DNA of 64,000 bases from positions 25,884,784 through 25,948,783 of the forward strand of contig NC_135000.1 in NCBI RefSeq assembly GCF_051020985.1. Direction: 5' to 3'. This document shows, piece by piece, positions 10,601-25,600 of this stretch. Below the pieces are notes generated by a model. The model did no database searches, was not told the DNA's origin, and saw nothing but the letters and a program-made list of their open reading frames with translations. Source of the DNA: Nomia melanderi (taxonomy: Eukaryota > Arthropoda > Insecta > Hymenoptera > Halictidae). Position 1 is the stretch's first letter; every line of letters begins with the position of its first letter. A program made the translations under genes and the position numbers.

Positions 10601-13600
10601 AACGTGTTCCAGCTCCTTCGGCGATGCTTCCACCAGTCCACCTTCCAGCACGGTGACTAGTCCGCAGCGTATCGCATCCAGGCGGTGAGTTTTCTTTCTC
10701 GTTTATTTCATTAGCTCGAACAGCACGTTCGAATTCGATGTCTAACTCTAAGCTACTTCGATTAACGCGAGAACGTATACTTTCGCCGTTCGTTGCCGGT
10801 CCAAGGGCAGTGGCTTCATAGTCTCGACGAACTTTTACCGATGTATCGTGCCGTTTCGTTAACGACTTCCCAGACGTAATTGGTGAAACCAATTACACGG
10901 TGTTCTCGAGCCGTGCTTTGGTCTTCTCTTGTTCGGTCCTGTTTCCACACTCGCCGGAAACGAGGATCGGCTTAACGAGTTGCCCGTTGCCGGTTGCTCG
11001 TCCAAGCTTGACACTGTTTGCGCCTTGAACGCCTCTTGCGCAAACCGCCGATACAGTTTATGGGCAAGGTGTTAGGAAATTATGTCCAGTGAATTTTTCA
11101 GTTTCTCCCCCTTTGTTTCCGCGCGAAAGAAACGTTCAAATGTTTCGACTGCTCGCGTCTACGGAGTTCGCTCAATGGACGTACTGGAACCGTCCGTCTC
11201 GGTTCCCTTCGTTGCGTAGTCACCGCTGAAGGAGCTAACGACGGACGAAGGAGCACTGCATTGCGGTGTCGCTTCGGTTCATTGTTATTATTATATATTA
11301 ATAAACATTCGGTAGCTAGGGGCGAAGGTATGGTAGCCGAGACTCAGAAGCAAGCGCGTCGAGAATAATTGACGAGGAGAGTTGCGACAACTTCGGTTGC
11401 TGGTAGTAGGTTGCCCGATACACGCGCTATACATAATTCTGCCACGGGCTGAATCGTTCCGTGCAGCGCGTCACGCGTGTCTAATGATCGAATTGGAATC
11501 ATTATGTTCCTCGTGTACGCTGATTAACGATCTTCCATCACGCCGGTAACCGCAGTGTCGCTAATCGATGGATTCGTAAACCGATTGTCGCCGGTACTGG
11601 GAAAGTTGTTCGATGAACGGCGATCTTCTCCCTCCGTCAATGGAGAAATCTGTTATCGAGAGTATACCGGTCACGCGCGATCGTCGAAACGCACGCTTGC
11701 GCGAGAACGCCATCGAGAAACTTGGCGAACGAATGCAAAGTTTCGGGGCACGTTTCATTGACGATCCTTAAGAAGAAGTGCGGTAACAGAGGACGCGGAT
11801 ACGTTGCGCGCGGGATTCGATCGAGTCCGCGAGGGTCGATGATCTCGATCGCTCGGAGATTGTTCCACCGTCGATGAACCGTGTAACCTGTTGCGCAATC
11901 CACATCCAGCGTCATGGAGCAAGATCTCCTGACGCGACAGAGAAGTCGGAAGACGTTCCGTCTATCTACGCGCGTCTCCGACGTGAGAACGTTCCACGCT
12001 GCGAGTTCTTCCTCCTCTCCGTTTATTTCTTACGAATTTGAAACAATGAAAACTCGCTGCTTCCGTGAATCTGTGTTAGAAGAGATCTGCTACCGGTTCG
12101 TAACGTTTCAGTCGCTTGGCAGGGTACGCTGTTAGCAGTACACCTTCGCGTTTGCGTTCGAACAGAAATATATCGTAGAGTAGAACGTGTAATTACCTTG
12201 GCTCGTGAACAATGAGCGTTGTTTTTGGGTCAGTGGTAGTACGGGAACACCACGAGGCTTCGGGTCAACGGTACTGTCCGATGTAGACCCCTTAACGGTA
12301 TAGGCTGTAATAATCACGGTTCTGTTCTCCGTTGAATTTTCGTAAGCGCGCCAAGTATCATTCATACAAGGCATCTGTTTGTAAGATTAATACAAGAAAC
12401 GAGCGAATCTTCAGAACCGTTCTATCGCTGGATTCAAATACATCGAGAACTTGCTGAGTAAGCGACAGCCACGGAAATCCGTGAAACTGTAAATCCATAA
12501 GTTCCCACGTACAGTTGATTATTTTGAAACGTACGCAGAGTTACCGTTTTCGTTAGAAAAACTTTCTAGCATTCTAGCGGGTACGAGTGCCTACGTATTT
12601 ACATATATGCCGGCACGTTTCTTCTTATCGATTATTTCCTAAGCTGAGCTGTTGCCTTTATTCAACTCTAGCTCGACAGTCTGGTAGGTAGTAGGTATAC
12701 TTAACACACCTAACACACACACACACACACACATCAATTGCCGTGTACGTTTTAACGATTTTTCTTATCAGCAAGGGCGAACGAAGTACGGCAAGTTTAC
12801 CGTTGCCCGCAAAAAAATACTTTTATCTTTTCTTTTGAAAGTCGTTCGCAGAACTTATCAAGAAAATTTGGACTGTGCGCCGCACGCTTAGTTGTACTTA
12901 TCCAGGCGATGGTCGGCAGAATATTCCGACGATAATCGAATCGTGTCTGGAACCACCGTGTCGGTTCGAAATCGATTGGAACCGATTGCACGCAAGTTTT
13001 CGACGAGCTTTACCGTTTGGACCCGATGAACTTTCGTTACTGGTGTTCCCGAGTCGACGGGAACGCGATTTTGCTAAACGGCACTCGTAACTGGCAGACA
13101 TATCGTATCGAGTTAGTTAACCCCTTGCCTTATGATATAGTTCTCAAGTATAGTTGGTACGACAGCTTGTTAATAATTTACTGAAAAAAGGTGCGAAATT
13201 TCAGGCATATTCTATGCATCTATTTGCTACGTAATATAATAATTGATACCAGGAGAATAATAAATCATTTGAATTCAAATCGAGTAATATTTATGTGTAT
13301 TAGCACTCCAGGTTGTTTTGTAATCTATCAGCAACGAATTTTTATAATATTCCCAGCGAAAATTAGAAATGCTATAACATTTCTTCGATCTTTCATTTTC
13401 CTTGTTAACACAAAATTTGGATGTGTGGAAAATCGAATAATCTTGGGGTAATTCCTTTAAGATTCATTAAAATATTTAATATTATAACTGGTGCAATATT
13501 GGAGCCTACAGAGTTCAAAGGGTTAACACATAATGTGGTTAACACTAAAACTACTAGGTGGGTTAAAAAGATCAATTCCTAATTTCTTCCTTTAAAATGA

Positions 13601-16600
13601 TTGCAAAGCTACAGTTCTGTAAGAAATCATTAAAAAAACTGATTTAGTAATACCCAAACTGAAATATAGACCAATTGAAATCTTAATAAATTCACGCTTA
13701 TAGCTTTTACAAAGGAATTTTGAAAAGATAGTTAAGTATTCGGTAGTTCTAGCGTTAGTTAGATTTACAACCACACGTAGTTCGAAACTTTCGAAGCGTT
13801 CAACTCTTTTCCTTCTTCTCTCTGTTTTCCCGTTCGTTTCCTGTGTCCCTTTTTCTTTGGTACTCTTCCGGTGACTTTTCGCCTCGGGCAAATCGATTGT
13901 TGTCATATTCACATGCGCGTTACCAGCAAATTGTCACCGTCGCGTGCTTTCCGCGGAACGATGTAACTCGTTCCCCGAAGTCTGGCTCGGTAGTCGACCG
14001 TACTCTCGTTATCGCAATTATTACGTAAAAACTGAGCGACCGCCCGAAGCCCGCGGTCGACGATCTCCCTCGCATTTCAAACGAAATGAAAAGTCGTTCC
14101 AGTCTCGAGCCAGGCCGCGGCTAAATTAGATTTCGGTTGTTTCCAGTGAAAAGACTATTTCGAGCCGAGCGGGCATTCTGCGGATGCACGTGTGTGTTCG
14201 TGCCGTCGCGCGATGACGCATACACACCCGCATCGCGTAATAAGCGCATCGAGGCTTGGCAAGTACTTACGGTCGTGCGCGTTTACTTCCTCTTCTCCCT
14301 TTTTTTTTCCTCTTTCTCCTTCTCTCTTTGTCTCTTCCTCTGTTTGTCTCCTTCCTTTTTCCTCTCTTCCTATCTTTCTTTCTTTCCACATGACTCTCGC
14401 GCCGGTGGCGGTCTAGTGACCAGAGTGCGTGGCTCCGGTTCACCTTCCTACGCACTGTCGCTGTCCGAGGGACACGTTAGACCCGCGGTTTCCAATCTGC
14501 GAGGGGCCAAAATTTTTAATAAAAAACATTCATAATATCTACGAACAATCAAACTTCATATCATAACGTAACAGTACGAATTCAGTAATGTATATTTTGT
14601 AATAGAGTCACTACTAATGGAATATACAAAACCCTCAACAGGAGGCGCCAGAATTTTTCATAAAAAACGTTCGTAATATCTACAAACAATTAAACTTCAT
14701 ATCATAACGTAACAGTACAAATTCAGTAATGTACATTTTGTAATAGAGTCATTACTAATGGAATATACAAAACCCTCGACAGATGCAGCTAAATTATACA
14801 TCAATTACATGAACAATAGAAACGTAGGAAACTATGTGCCGATTTCTTGCGACTCGAGTAATTAAATCATTTGTTTACGACTCAGTCTTTCAAATATGAA
14901 AATTTCATCTCGAAATCTCGACATTCGTCCGCGAAGGGTTAAAAGATAGAGAGACGCAGAAGGGTTTTTTTTGGGGAAGAATTTTAATCTAGTAGCGTAA
15001 AAGTTGGAAACCGCATATGCAACCACACACGCGAGCAAATACGCGTCTCGTACATTGCACGGCGACGTACAGCGAATATGAAGTACCGATCAAAATTCGA
15101 GTTGCAGGCGTTACGGTTGCGAAACGACGGCCAATAGAAACCTAGCGAAAACTCTTGCTCGGTGTATTCCCCGGAGCCCTCGTTCAGACGCCGCGAAACT
15201 TACGCCGTTAAAGATCATCCCGACCAGCTGGTATTCGGATCAATGAAAGTCATTCCACGAGCCGGTATAAACTTCGTTCTCCGACGTTCAACCGAACGAA
15301 ATCGAGGAGGATCGATCGAGGAAGGAAATCGACGATAATTGAAATATTCCTTCGAGATCTAACATGAAAAGGTAGAAACTGGTCTAGGAGGATTTTCGTG
15401 AAAGCACGTGGAACGAAAAGCCGGTGTACCGGCAACCGCTGGTCGCCTCTGTTACATGCGGTTTTCGATCCTATTCGTTTCGCTTTTATCGGGCTCGGTA
15501 TAAGTATAGAACGACGTTTCAGGGTGGAAGCGTGTTTCGCGGACATTTTTCTGCGGTCGAGAGAACGAGAACGAGACGAAACTGAGACGAAAGTCGCCGC
15601 GTGCCTCGTTTTTGTGGTGTTACCGTCTCGCGTACGGTCAACGAGCGAACTTTGAAAAGAGAACCGAGACCGAGCGAAATTTTAACTTGCGTTCCGTTCC
15701 GTTCCGAATCGCGCCAATGGAATTGTCCACGAAAGCGACTCGCAACGTTGATACCGAATCTTCTTCTTCCCTTTCTTTCCGTCTTCCTCTCGTTTCTTGT
15801 CGTCACGATGTCTCGGCACAGAAGGCGCGACAGGAGTCGTTTTTACCGGCTGCTCCGCCGTAGCAATGGCGACTCGTACCGCGCTCGTGATTCGAAAACG
15901 ATCCATGAGCCAGCGATCTTCGGTCGAATTTGAGACATGGCGTGACTCGAGTTGCGTGTCGCGTATCGCTGCATGGGTCGTCGACCGTTTCGTATTTACG
16001 GATTCCCTCTATCGATGAGAAATACGCGTCCATCGATTTTCCAAGTAGGCGCCTCACGATTTCGTGACGGGAAAGAAACGCTCGCGCGAAGCGAATCGTT
16101 GCCGTTTCACGCGGTAAAAGTATCGCGGTGTGCGCCGTTTATGGTTCGTTATCCACGATCTCATCGGTGTCGTGAATTCGTAAATATTATCGATCTCACT
16201 CGCAGCAGCCTGTCGTCGGTGCACGACGATCGCAAAATCGCCTTTCCGTTCGGTCGTCGACGAGTAGAGGGGAAAAGAGAATGCAGGGGAAAGAGAGAAA
16301 CTATGAATAATGTTTGCAGTGGCGGCTCGCGTATAGGCATTGTGGAACTGCAGAAGCAAATTTCCACTTGATATTATCGATAACATTTAATATAATGAGT
16401 CAATTTTCCTCTAATTCTTTCTTTATACTTGTATATAATCCTTAACTCGGTCGCTACCACTGTCGCCTGTGCGTGACGACCGCAATCCTATACTTTCTAT
16501 AAAGAAAATGAAATTAATCCTGTAGATATAGTTAGTTAAAGTTGTAAGCTACGAAATTACATTTAGGAATTCAGTGACTCGCTTTAACTTCATCTGTTTC

Positions 16601-19600
16601 AACAGTTTCAGAAGATTGATTTGAATAAAATATTAGAATTGAGAGGAACGCCACTAAAACTGATAGTGAACGTGTTAAACTTAACACTAGAACTACCGAG
16701 TACTTGAACCGTCCTTTGAACATTTCTTTATGAAATCTACAAGTGTGAGTTTATTAAGATTTCAGTTGGTTTATATTTCAGTTTAAGTATTGCTAAATCA
16801 GCTTCTTCAATCGTTTCTTAAACTATCTGTACCTTCCTAGTGTTCATGTCAGTAGCCATCCCCCAGTTTATGAAAAGGATACGAACATTTTCAAACGAAG
16901 ACTAAACATTTTCTGGAGCAGCACCCCCACTGATTTTAGCTACGAGCCGCCATTGGTTTGCGGTGCAATTACAGACCGCGGCAATGTATCGGTTGCAGCA
17001 TCAGTGGCAGCGATGCGAACTTCGCGAACGGTGAAAACGGCGCAATCGGCCGTCTCCTGCTCGCGCTGCTGTCCTGATATCGCGGCACGGTTGCACCGGC
17101 GCCGATCTATCGGAACGCAAGCTCGCGCGACGATCGAAAGGGGGCGCTCGACGAAGTAGCAAGGTTTCCGGAAGATTTTCATCCTTTTCTCGATCTCTTC
17201 TTCCGGCGAATTCGATCGAGTCCTCTCTCCATCCGATACGGTTCGCTGCTCGCCGCATTGCGACATTAATCACGCGTTTGATGACACCGTTGAGTAACAT
17301 GAAACGAAAATTACGCTACGCGATTCGCGATAGGCTTAGTCAGCCGTTCGTGTTTTGATTGCCGCGCGAAATACGCGCGACACTCGACACGACGCGAATC
17401 AAAACAAAACTGACCGGTTGTACTAGCGATGTCACGATGATTTTTGCAATGAATTGGAATGTCCGTTTCGTTTGAACCGTTTGCCGAGATTAGACTTCCA
17501 TGTTTGTGACACTAAGTTGCAATCGAACGATTTAATTTGAATTGGATAATTACTAATCAATATTAATTAATTTATTAGACAATTACTAATCAATATTATT
17601 TCATTATCAATCTGCGAGCACCTGCCCTGTTCATTGCGTCCTCAACAGACGTTACTTTTGTGTACAAGTATATACTACTATCTCCTCTTTTAATTAATAC
17701 ACAATTTCCAAGTAACATTGAAAATAAAGAAAGCTACTAGAATGTCCGTTTCGTATTTGGAATAAGTCGCAATGATTTAATTACTCGAACAGCAAGAGAT
17801 CATCATATAGTTTCCTTTTCTATATTAATCAAACAATTGACAGATAATTCAGCTTTATCTGCCGAAGCTTTCGTATATTTCATGGAATCACCGTCCGTAA
17901 AGTGTAAAACTTGTCCAACGGTGCCAAGTGAAATCGATTTATCTATGAATCCGACGACTGGGAAGTTATTATCTGGTAAATTCGCGACGAGCGATCGGTA
18001 TCGACGAAGTCCGGCTCTCGGGAATCGATCACGGTCGCCCCGTCGAAGGATCGGCCTATCGAGGATACACGTGCGCTCTTCTGCCTGCCTCATTTGTCAC
18101 GTGACTCTGCTCGGGTACAGTTATACACCGGCTTCGTACCGATTCTATGTAGGCTCGCGCCGTACACCGGCAATAGTTCGGTAGCCGGTACAGCGCGCAG
18201 CTGCGGCAGGTCCTCGCGTCTGTCCTTGCATTTTTCCACTTCTTCGTTCCATCATTCGTCCATTCATTCTTACGTATCTGGATCAATATCGTCGAACACT
18301 GTACTCGAACGGGTCTGCTAGTCGCGTACCTTTAATCGTATGCACGTTTCAACGATTAGAGCAACGGAGCGAGTCGGATCATCGCGTTACCGGTTACATT
18401 CGGCTGTACGTTACGAACCAATGATGAAGAGCCAATAGCGAATCAGCAGCTACCGTTGCTCCGTCGATGGACCAATTCTCTAACACGAGTTCCTTCATCT
18501 TGATCCAAGTATCTAATTATGAGTGTATCCACACTGTCATCTGTTAATGATAACGATTACCAATGGTACGTTGACAATGTATTGCAAAGAGAAATTGGAA
18601 CTGATGAACCAGTGAGCCAATAGCGAATCAGCAGTCGCCGTTGCTCCGTCGATGGACCAATTCTCTAATACGAGTTCTTTCATCTTGATCCAAGTATCTA
18701 ATTATGAGTGTATCCACACTGTCATCTGTTAATAATAACGATTACCAAGAGTACGACAAAGTATTGCAAGGAGCAGTTGGAATGTCTGACGTCACGAGGC
18801 GTTTGAACCCGAACTACGCCTATGAATTCGGACACTAGTACTCACCTACCGATCGATATCGAAAACTCAACATACGAAGAAATTGCTGCGATGTTCACCG
18901 GGGAACTCAAGTGTTGCTCTTCATCCTGCCACGTGCGAGCTCGACTTCACTGCCGTACCGATCCGACGAAATTCGGAGGGACGTAATGGATGAGCGTCGG
19001 TGACCGTCCATCAAGGATTACGCTCGAAGCGTCGTTTTAGTCGACGGTAGATCTCGGTCGAGCGCGGATCGTACCACCTTTGAAGAACCCGCCGCGTGTC
19101 GTCGGGAGTCACGTACGTGAACTCAGAGGAAAAAGTCTGAAAATCGTTAATCGTCCGTCGCGATTATCCAACCGGTACGCGAGATCCGTAAAAAGCACGG
19201 GCTTCAGAAGTAAGAATACTCGTCACGTATCACATAACCTACGTCGTGAACCGTTGTCACGCCGATCGACGAATTTCGATCGAACGCGGCAACCGCATTG
19301 CGGCCAGTGTACGTACTCACCGTCGGACGTGTTTATCCGCTCGGCGATCGTGTCTGTAAATTGTACTCGGATATTTTGAAAATTCGCCTTAAAGTGAGCC
19401 CCTTCGACATACCCTGGGAACCGTGGTGTCGTGGGAAAACCCACGGTGCGTTCGGAAGCGAAGTTCGTCGCAACGGCCAGCCACGTGAACGCAGGAACGT
19501 TTGCGAAACGGTCCCACTCGCGGGACCGGTAGTAACAAATACAGAGCGAAAATAAGACGATCCGTCGAACATCTCTGGGAACGAGGAAGAAACACGACCG

Positions 19601-22600
19601 GCCGGAAGGACGACGAGCGAAAGGGAACAGGAAAACAGAAGGATTGCAAATCGAGAAGAAAAAACACTCGTTCGAGACGATAATATCGATACTGGAACGG
19701 GAAAGCAGAAAGATTGCGAATCGAAGAAACTCGTTTGACGTTCGAGACGATAGTATCGTTTCTGGAAATCGGCCGGACTGGGAGGCACGGTTTTGAAACT
19801 CGATTGTTCTCGGCTCGTTAAACCTGCGACGTAGGAACCTTGAAGCCGGGATCGGGACCGGTATGTCGCTTATTTTCTTGCGCCGATCTCTGTGTCTTCT
19901 CGAGAATCGTTAACACGTTAAGCGCCAGGAAAATGGTCGTTTTTTTTTCGCAGAATTATTCCTTTGTGGCGAAGAAAAGCAGGGGTAATTATTCATTATT
20001 CGGCGTTGCGATCCTCGCGGTGCACTATTATCAACTTCGTTACGTTATTAACTCTTCGCACTCGAGTGGTGACCATCAGTCGCCGCTTTATTTGAAACAG
20101 CGAAACTATGAAGTTGAATATTCGGTATTTTAAATTAAAATTACATTTTGCAATGTGAAATATTTAAATAGAATAGATTTGTTGCGTAATTTATCTGTGA
20201 ATTATCTTTAAATTAGTTTCGAACAATGTCGACTACATCTCGTCGGAAAATGTTGAGTATTTCCAGTCAGAAACTTTGGAGTGCAAAGGGTTAACACGTT
20301 CGTTTCCAGCGTCAGATATTTGTGACGGTTGTAAGAACTAAATTTTACATAATGAAAATGAAATTAATTCTATTAGGAACACAATGACTCGTTTCAGTTT
20401 CATTTTTCTAATATTTTCTTTAGGAGATCTATTGAATTGAAGAATATATAATTGAGTAATTTCAAGTTACAATAACCTTGAACTGTAACGCCTAAGCCTA
20501 TAAAAGTTTTTTAACTAATTACTTAATTTCATTCACCAGTTTGTCGTGCAAAATGAAATAAATCAACAGGATGCGAATATATTGATATGTGACTTGAAAG
20601 ATACACGGGTCTACGGAGGGTTAACACGGTGAATGCTATGGGGGTCACCGGTGACCCGCGACTTAGTCGAATCACTCTAATTCAGTCAATTAAACGATCA
20701 TTATTCGCAAATACTTTTATAGTACAAATAATGTTACCTAATGCGGTAACATCCGGTAAGAGAAACGTGCAATAATAATCAAACGACTCAATGAAATTAT
20801 TTAATACTACATTGCTTCCATTTTGTGTATTTTGCTATGTAAAATCGTACAGCATTCAACGTGTTAACCCTTTGAACTCTGTAGGCTCCAATATTGCACA
20901 GTTATAATATCAAATATTTCAATGATTCAAAGAAACTACCCTAAAATCATTAGATTATCCACACATCCAAATTTTGTACTGAGAAGGAAACTAAAAGATC
21001 GAAGAAATGTTATATCATTTTTCATTTTCACTAGAGATACCATAAAAATTACTCACAGTTGCTGATAAATTGCAAAACCATCTGGAGTGCTAAGGGTTAA
21101 CACGTTTGCGGTCGTGATAACATTGAAATTTATAAGTATTGTCATAAATTAAATTCTACATAGTCTCAACTCAAATGATTATGCACTTCAACCCTCGGAG
21201 TACATTTGCATTTTTTCCATTTTCGCGGCTCATTAAAACTTGTTCTGTCCGCGAACGTGTTAAACATCATTCGACATCGGTTATCCTGCATGTTGCGATT
21301 TTCAAGTAACTAAGAAGTGTCAGTCATCGATGACTGACACGGCGTTTAACGTGTTAACGCGAGGATGACGTCGAGAGAGGTTCCGACTCGGACGGGCAAG
21401 GGATAGAACTTCGAAGGGACCGATTCGGCGATCGGTAAAAACCGGAGTACATCGTTTTCCATTGTGCGTATCGGCTCTTAGCGTAGGCAGCTTCCGGCGA
21501 GGTGGACGAAGAGAAAAAGAAGAGGCGATCGGAGGGAAATAAAAATCGCTGGACACGGTGGATACGGAGTCGACGGAGCCCAGGTCGTTGACATCTCGTT
21601 GTCGTGACATGCGTTCAAGATGAACCACGACCCGACGATTTGCCGTCAGTACTTCTACTGTAGCCAACGTAGGCACCGGATCAGGTACCGATCAGTCTTC
21701 CCCAACCGATCGTCGTCTCCTCGTACGATCGTCCCTTTCACCGTTTCCTCCTTTCGTTTCACGTTTCGTCTCAGGTTTCCTTTCGTTTCCCGACATTGAG
21801 TCGACCTTTGCACTTTGAATTTCTTTTGCGTTTTTCCTTGATAACTACATTATTATTATATTTTATTTGAAATGCATTTTAACCCTTAGCAGTCCTATGT
21901 CAGACTCGACTATTTTATTGCAACCTCTACTTGTTTCAACAATTTTTCTATATTTATTTGTAGTATCACAATTGTACCATTCAAAGGTAACATTTCAATG
22001 ACTCTCAGATATTCTTGAATAAATAAATGCGTCATATGAAGCTGTAATTGAATGAACTAACGGCGACGTGAACCTCAACGTGAAAAACCGAGAGCACTTC
22101 GGACCGCAAAGGGTTAAAGAATAGACAGTTCGTAGAGAGCAGTAAACGATTATTATCAATATTAATAATATTGAACATAATATAAACTATTCGAAGAACT
22201 AAATCTCGAAATAATTGCGAAAATATCGAAATCAGTCGTTTCAACTGGTACAGTAGTTCCAGCGTTAATTTCAGCATTCGCGAACCTTGTCTCGAATTTG
22301 AAGAACGCGAAGCGATGAAGACACCGGTAAGATGCTACCGGTCTAGAAAGATCTGGCCTTTCCTCGAGATCGGTAGAGTGCGCGTGAGAAAAAGAATTGT
22401 AACCGTTCCGTGTTTTGTGCTCGATAACCGATTGCCCGATGAACGAAGATTACGCGCGCGAGGCTATAACGTTGCGATCGGCCGATTCGCTCTTCGCCTA
22501 TTGCGGCACGCTCGTAGCCGTTTAATTTGATTCGACGATAGAAGTTTACCTTTTGCCGGATACAGTCGAAGGGAACTGCCGATCGGCGATGACTCGTTTT

Positions 22601-25600
22601 CCTTGAGAGATCGAGTCAAGTCCCTGAAGCTAAGCAGTTGCGCGATCAAGGCTCCGAATCTACGATCCGCCGCCCGCGCCGCGAGGAAAGGTACCCGCAG
22701 AGGCGGCGGGAGTTTCGAACGGTACCGATAAACGCGGATCAAGGTCGCGCTGGCGGATCGGCTGACCGGATGGTGCGAATTGGACGATCGCGGAAGGATC
22801 GACGATGTCGCAATACTTATTTAAAGTTCACTTAACGCCGATGCGTCGCGCAACGACGCACAGCGCGGACGAAACCCTAAAAATCGACTGTATACTACGA
22901 AAATCGAAGGTTACTGACGTGTTGCTAACCAGTCAATGCTACATAGAGTGGTTTTCATTGAAAAAATACAAATTTTATGCAAATACATTCTGTTAGTCTA
23001 TTTATATAATATTGGCATTGAAACGAAGAATACATTGGCATTGAGAAAACTTCATAATATCCCCATAATGTGAAGGAAATATAATCACCATGTGTTCAGC
23101 TCTATATCTTACAATCTTTTGTATGAAGTATTCATTTGTATCACTCATACTTTTTAAATTATCGAGTTTTCTTCAGAAATCGGCCGTTTGACCGCACTGT
23201 GCGACCGTGATCGGCCTCCGATGAGTCTTTCGCAGACGATCGCGTCACCGCGAATTCTCGTTTCACGAAACGATCGACGAAAACCGTTTCGTCGGGCCTA
23301 TCCATCTCGAGACCGATCGCATTCGTTCCCACGATCTGATCGTAATTCTCATCGCATCGAACCAGTTGCACTTGGAAACAATTTCTATTTCTTCTGCACT
23401 CGGACCAGAACCCGAGCGAACTCGCGTATCAGAATGTTTGACGAGCTCGAAGGAGTATCATTCTTGAAAACTTTGCCATGTCATGCTTCATCTCGAGGAA
23501 CGCAAACTTATCAACGATTTTCGCTCGGTAAATCTTTTTGTTAGAGGAAAAGGAAAGTCTGCTCGAGTTCTATGTTACAAAGATCGAGCTGTTGACCGTC
23601 GTTTAGATCGTCGACTGCAAATCTATCGCCGATTTTCGCTCGGTAAACCTTTTCGTTAGAGGAAAATCAAAGTCTGCTCGAGTTCTATGTTACAAAGATC
23701 GAGCTGTTGAACGTCATTTAGATCGTCGAATGCAAACTTATCAACGATTTTCGCTCGGTAAATCTTTTTGTTAGAGGAAAAGGAAAGTCTGCTCGAGTTC
23801 TATGTTACAAAGATCGAGCCGTTGAACGTCGCCGTCGTGTTTGCCCGCGCGTAGACGATTCAATCGTGAAACTCGCCTCTTCGCGCGTGTACGTTTCGAT
23901 CGTTGAAACCTACCTTTTCTAGCAATCGTCTAGAAACGAGGAATCGTCTCCCAATTGGCCACGTTTCGCCTTGAAGCCTCGCTACTACCCGACTACGGTG
24001 ACCGTGCTGAGTAACCATCGACCAATTATCATACTGGAGATGTGACGCGGCAAATCTACGACGATTATGCGTTTACGTACACATAAGTGCTACATAAGCA
24101 CGTTATACGCTTATGTGTTGTATCGTATTTTCTATGGTAACGGGCCGGTCTTTCGAAAGAGGCGCGATTTCGCGTTTCTTTCCCCGGCCGTTGTGCGATC
24201 GTTACGATACGGAATCCGCAACGACTCGGAACACCGGAGGGATTATCGCGACGAATCTATCGTTCGCGTGCCTCTAATCGCGTGCATTATTAGTACACGT
24301 CGCTGGAAAGTATATCGTGGTCGTTAGAAGCGGTCAGTTTTATCGATTAATCGATGGGACATTCTATTTCTATTCCCGGCATATTTCGCGGGGATTCGTT
24401 CCGCGGCTGACCTTTGTATTTTCGGAAACAAATTTCTAAAACCTGTCCATGTCGCTCGCGTCATTTGGAATTGCGTTGACTGTCACGGTCGTCGATGATC
24501 GGAGCTTTCAAATTCCTTGAAAACCATTATAAGAAAATTCATTTTAACAGTTCATGCATCGATTTTCTACGAAGATATACTAGAGATATATCTCCAATTT
24601 TATAACGTACTACAATGAAAATTATTCTTTCTTAACGAGACTTTTTCTCTCGCATATTTTAATTCTCATGTAGATACGTATGAACAGCAGATGTGCTTTA
24701 TTCATTTGAAAAGTATTTAGTAACATAAGCAGCTAGATAGTAGTGTAATACGAGTACAGTGATACCAAATGGTCAACACATTAAGCGCGAAAATCTTAAG
24801 CGTCCGTAGAGTTTTTCTTTTGTACTAAAGAAAAGCAGGAACAATTAATTATTCGCCGTTGCAATGTTTACATTACACTGTTATCAACTTACGTTATTAA
24901 ACGTTTTCGTTTCACATCGGTCATCTCGTTACGATTGTTTCCTAGTCATTCGGAAGCTTCAGTCGCCAGTGACTAACATGGCGCTTAACGCGTTAATAAT
25001 CATTATTAATAGCATTCGCCGTTGTCACGGAAGAGCACGTGTTACCACGCGAAACTCGAAATTCTCGCGGCGGTCGGCGCGTTAGCCGCGAAAGGCGGTT
25101 GGTCGCGCGGCGATCGACGGAACGGTGAATCGAATCGAATGATTTGAATAATTCAGTCCGTCGCGGCGAGTCCTGCGATCGCGACGGAGACGATTCCGTA
25201 TTCCCCGAGCGAAACGGGGCCCGGTCGCCAGTCGCGTTTAAGGTGGATCCGTGCAGAAGCGGCGAGACCGATCTCTATTCCGCGTTAACGGTACCATCGT
25301 CGCGCGGTGGTCCTTCATCCGTTATCGACGCGCTCGAGAGCTCTTCCGCGCGTACGCGCCGCGATTCGCGATTCAACGTTCCACGTTGGATCTATCGTGA
25401 ACGCTTAATCCTCGATCGATCGGTAACGATGACGAACGCAGTCGAGTTACGTGTAATTTCGTTTCGCGGGAATCGATACAACTCCGAGCGACTACTCGAA
25501 GATACGGTTAGAGGAATTGATAAGAATGAACGCGAACGGTTGAACGCGTTAAGTGCCAAGAAAATCTTAATTTCCGGTAGAGTTCTTTCGTAGCAAAGAA

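Larger units (their letters stand above)
19910..21357 (+). mobile_element. Family 1 TTAA element interrupted by a chain of TTAA segments
   Basis: The outer element starts TTAACACGTTAAGCGCCAGG at 19910 and ends GGCGTTTAACGTGTTAA at 21357. At the internal TTAA (20048-20051) it breaks off, and it resumes after TTAA 21260-21263 with 'acatcattcgacatcggtta'. The intact relative at 6296-6487 continues directly at that point. Between lie five segments bounded by single TTAA sites at 20291, 20621, 20864 and 21097. They are recorded separately where recognisable. Confidence 0.85.

Noticed and set aside
23502..23833. Possible CRISPR-like array (three regular 115-bp units)
   Set aside because: The window is eukaryotic. 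The units are whole tandem copies with no alternation of identical repeats and unique spacers.
25144..25593. 149-aa open frame in SLC6 intron 2
   Set aside because: Arg/Ser-rich with no recognisable domain, and its 3' end runs into a transposable element of family 1. CpG-rich spacer explains the open frame.
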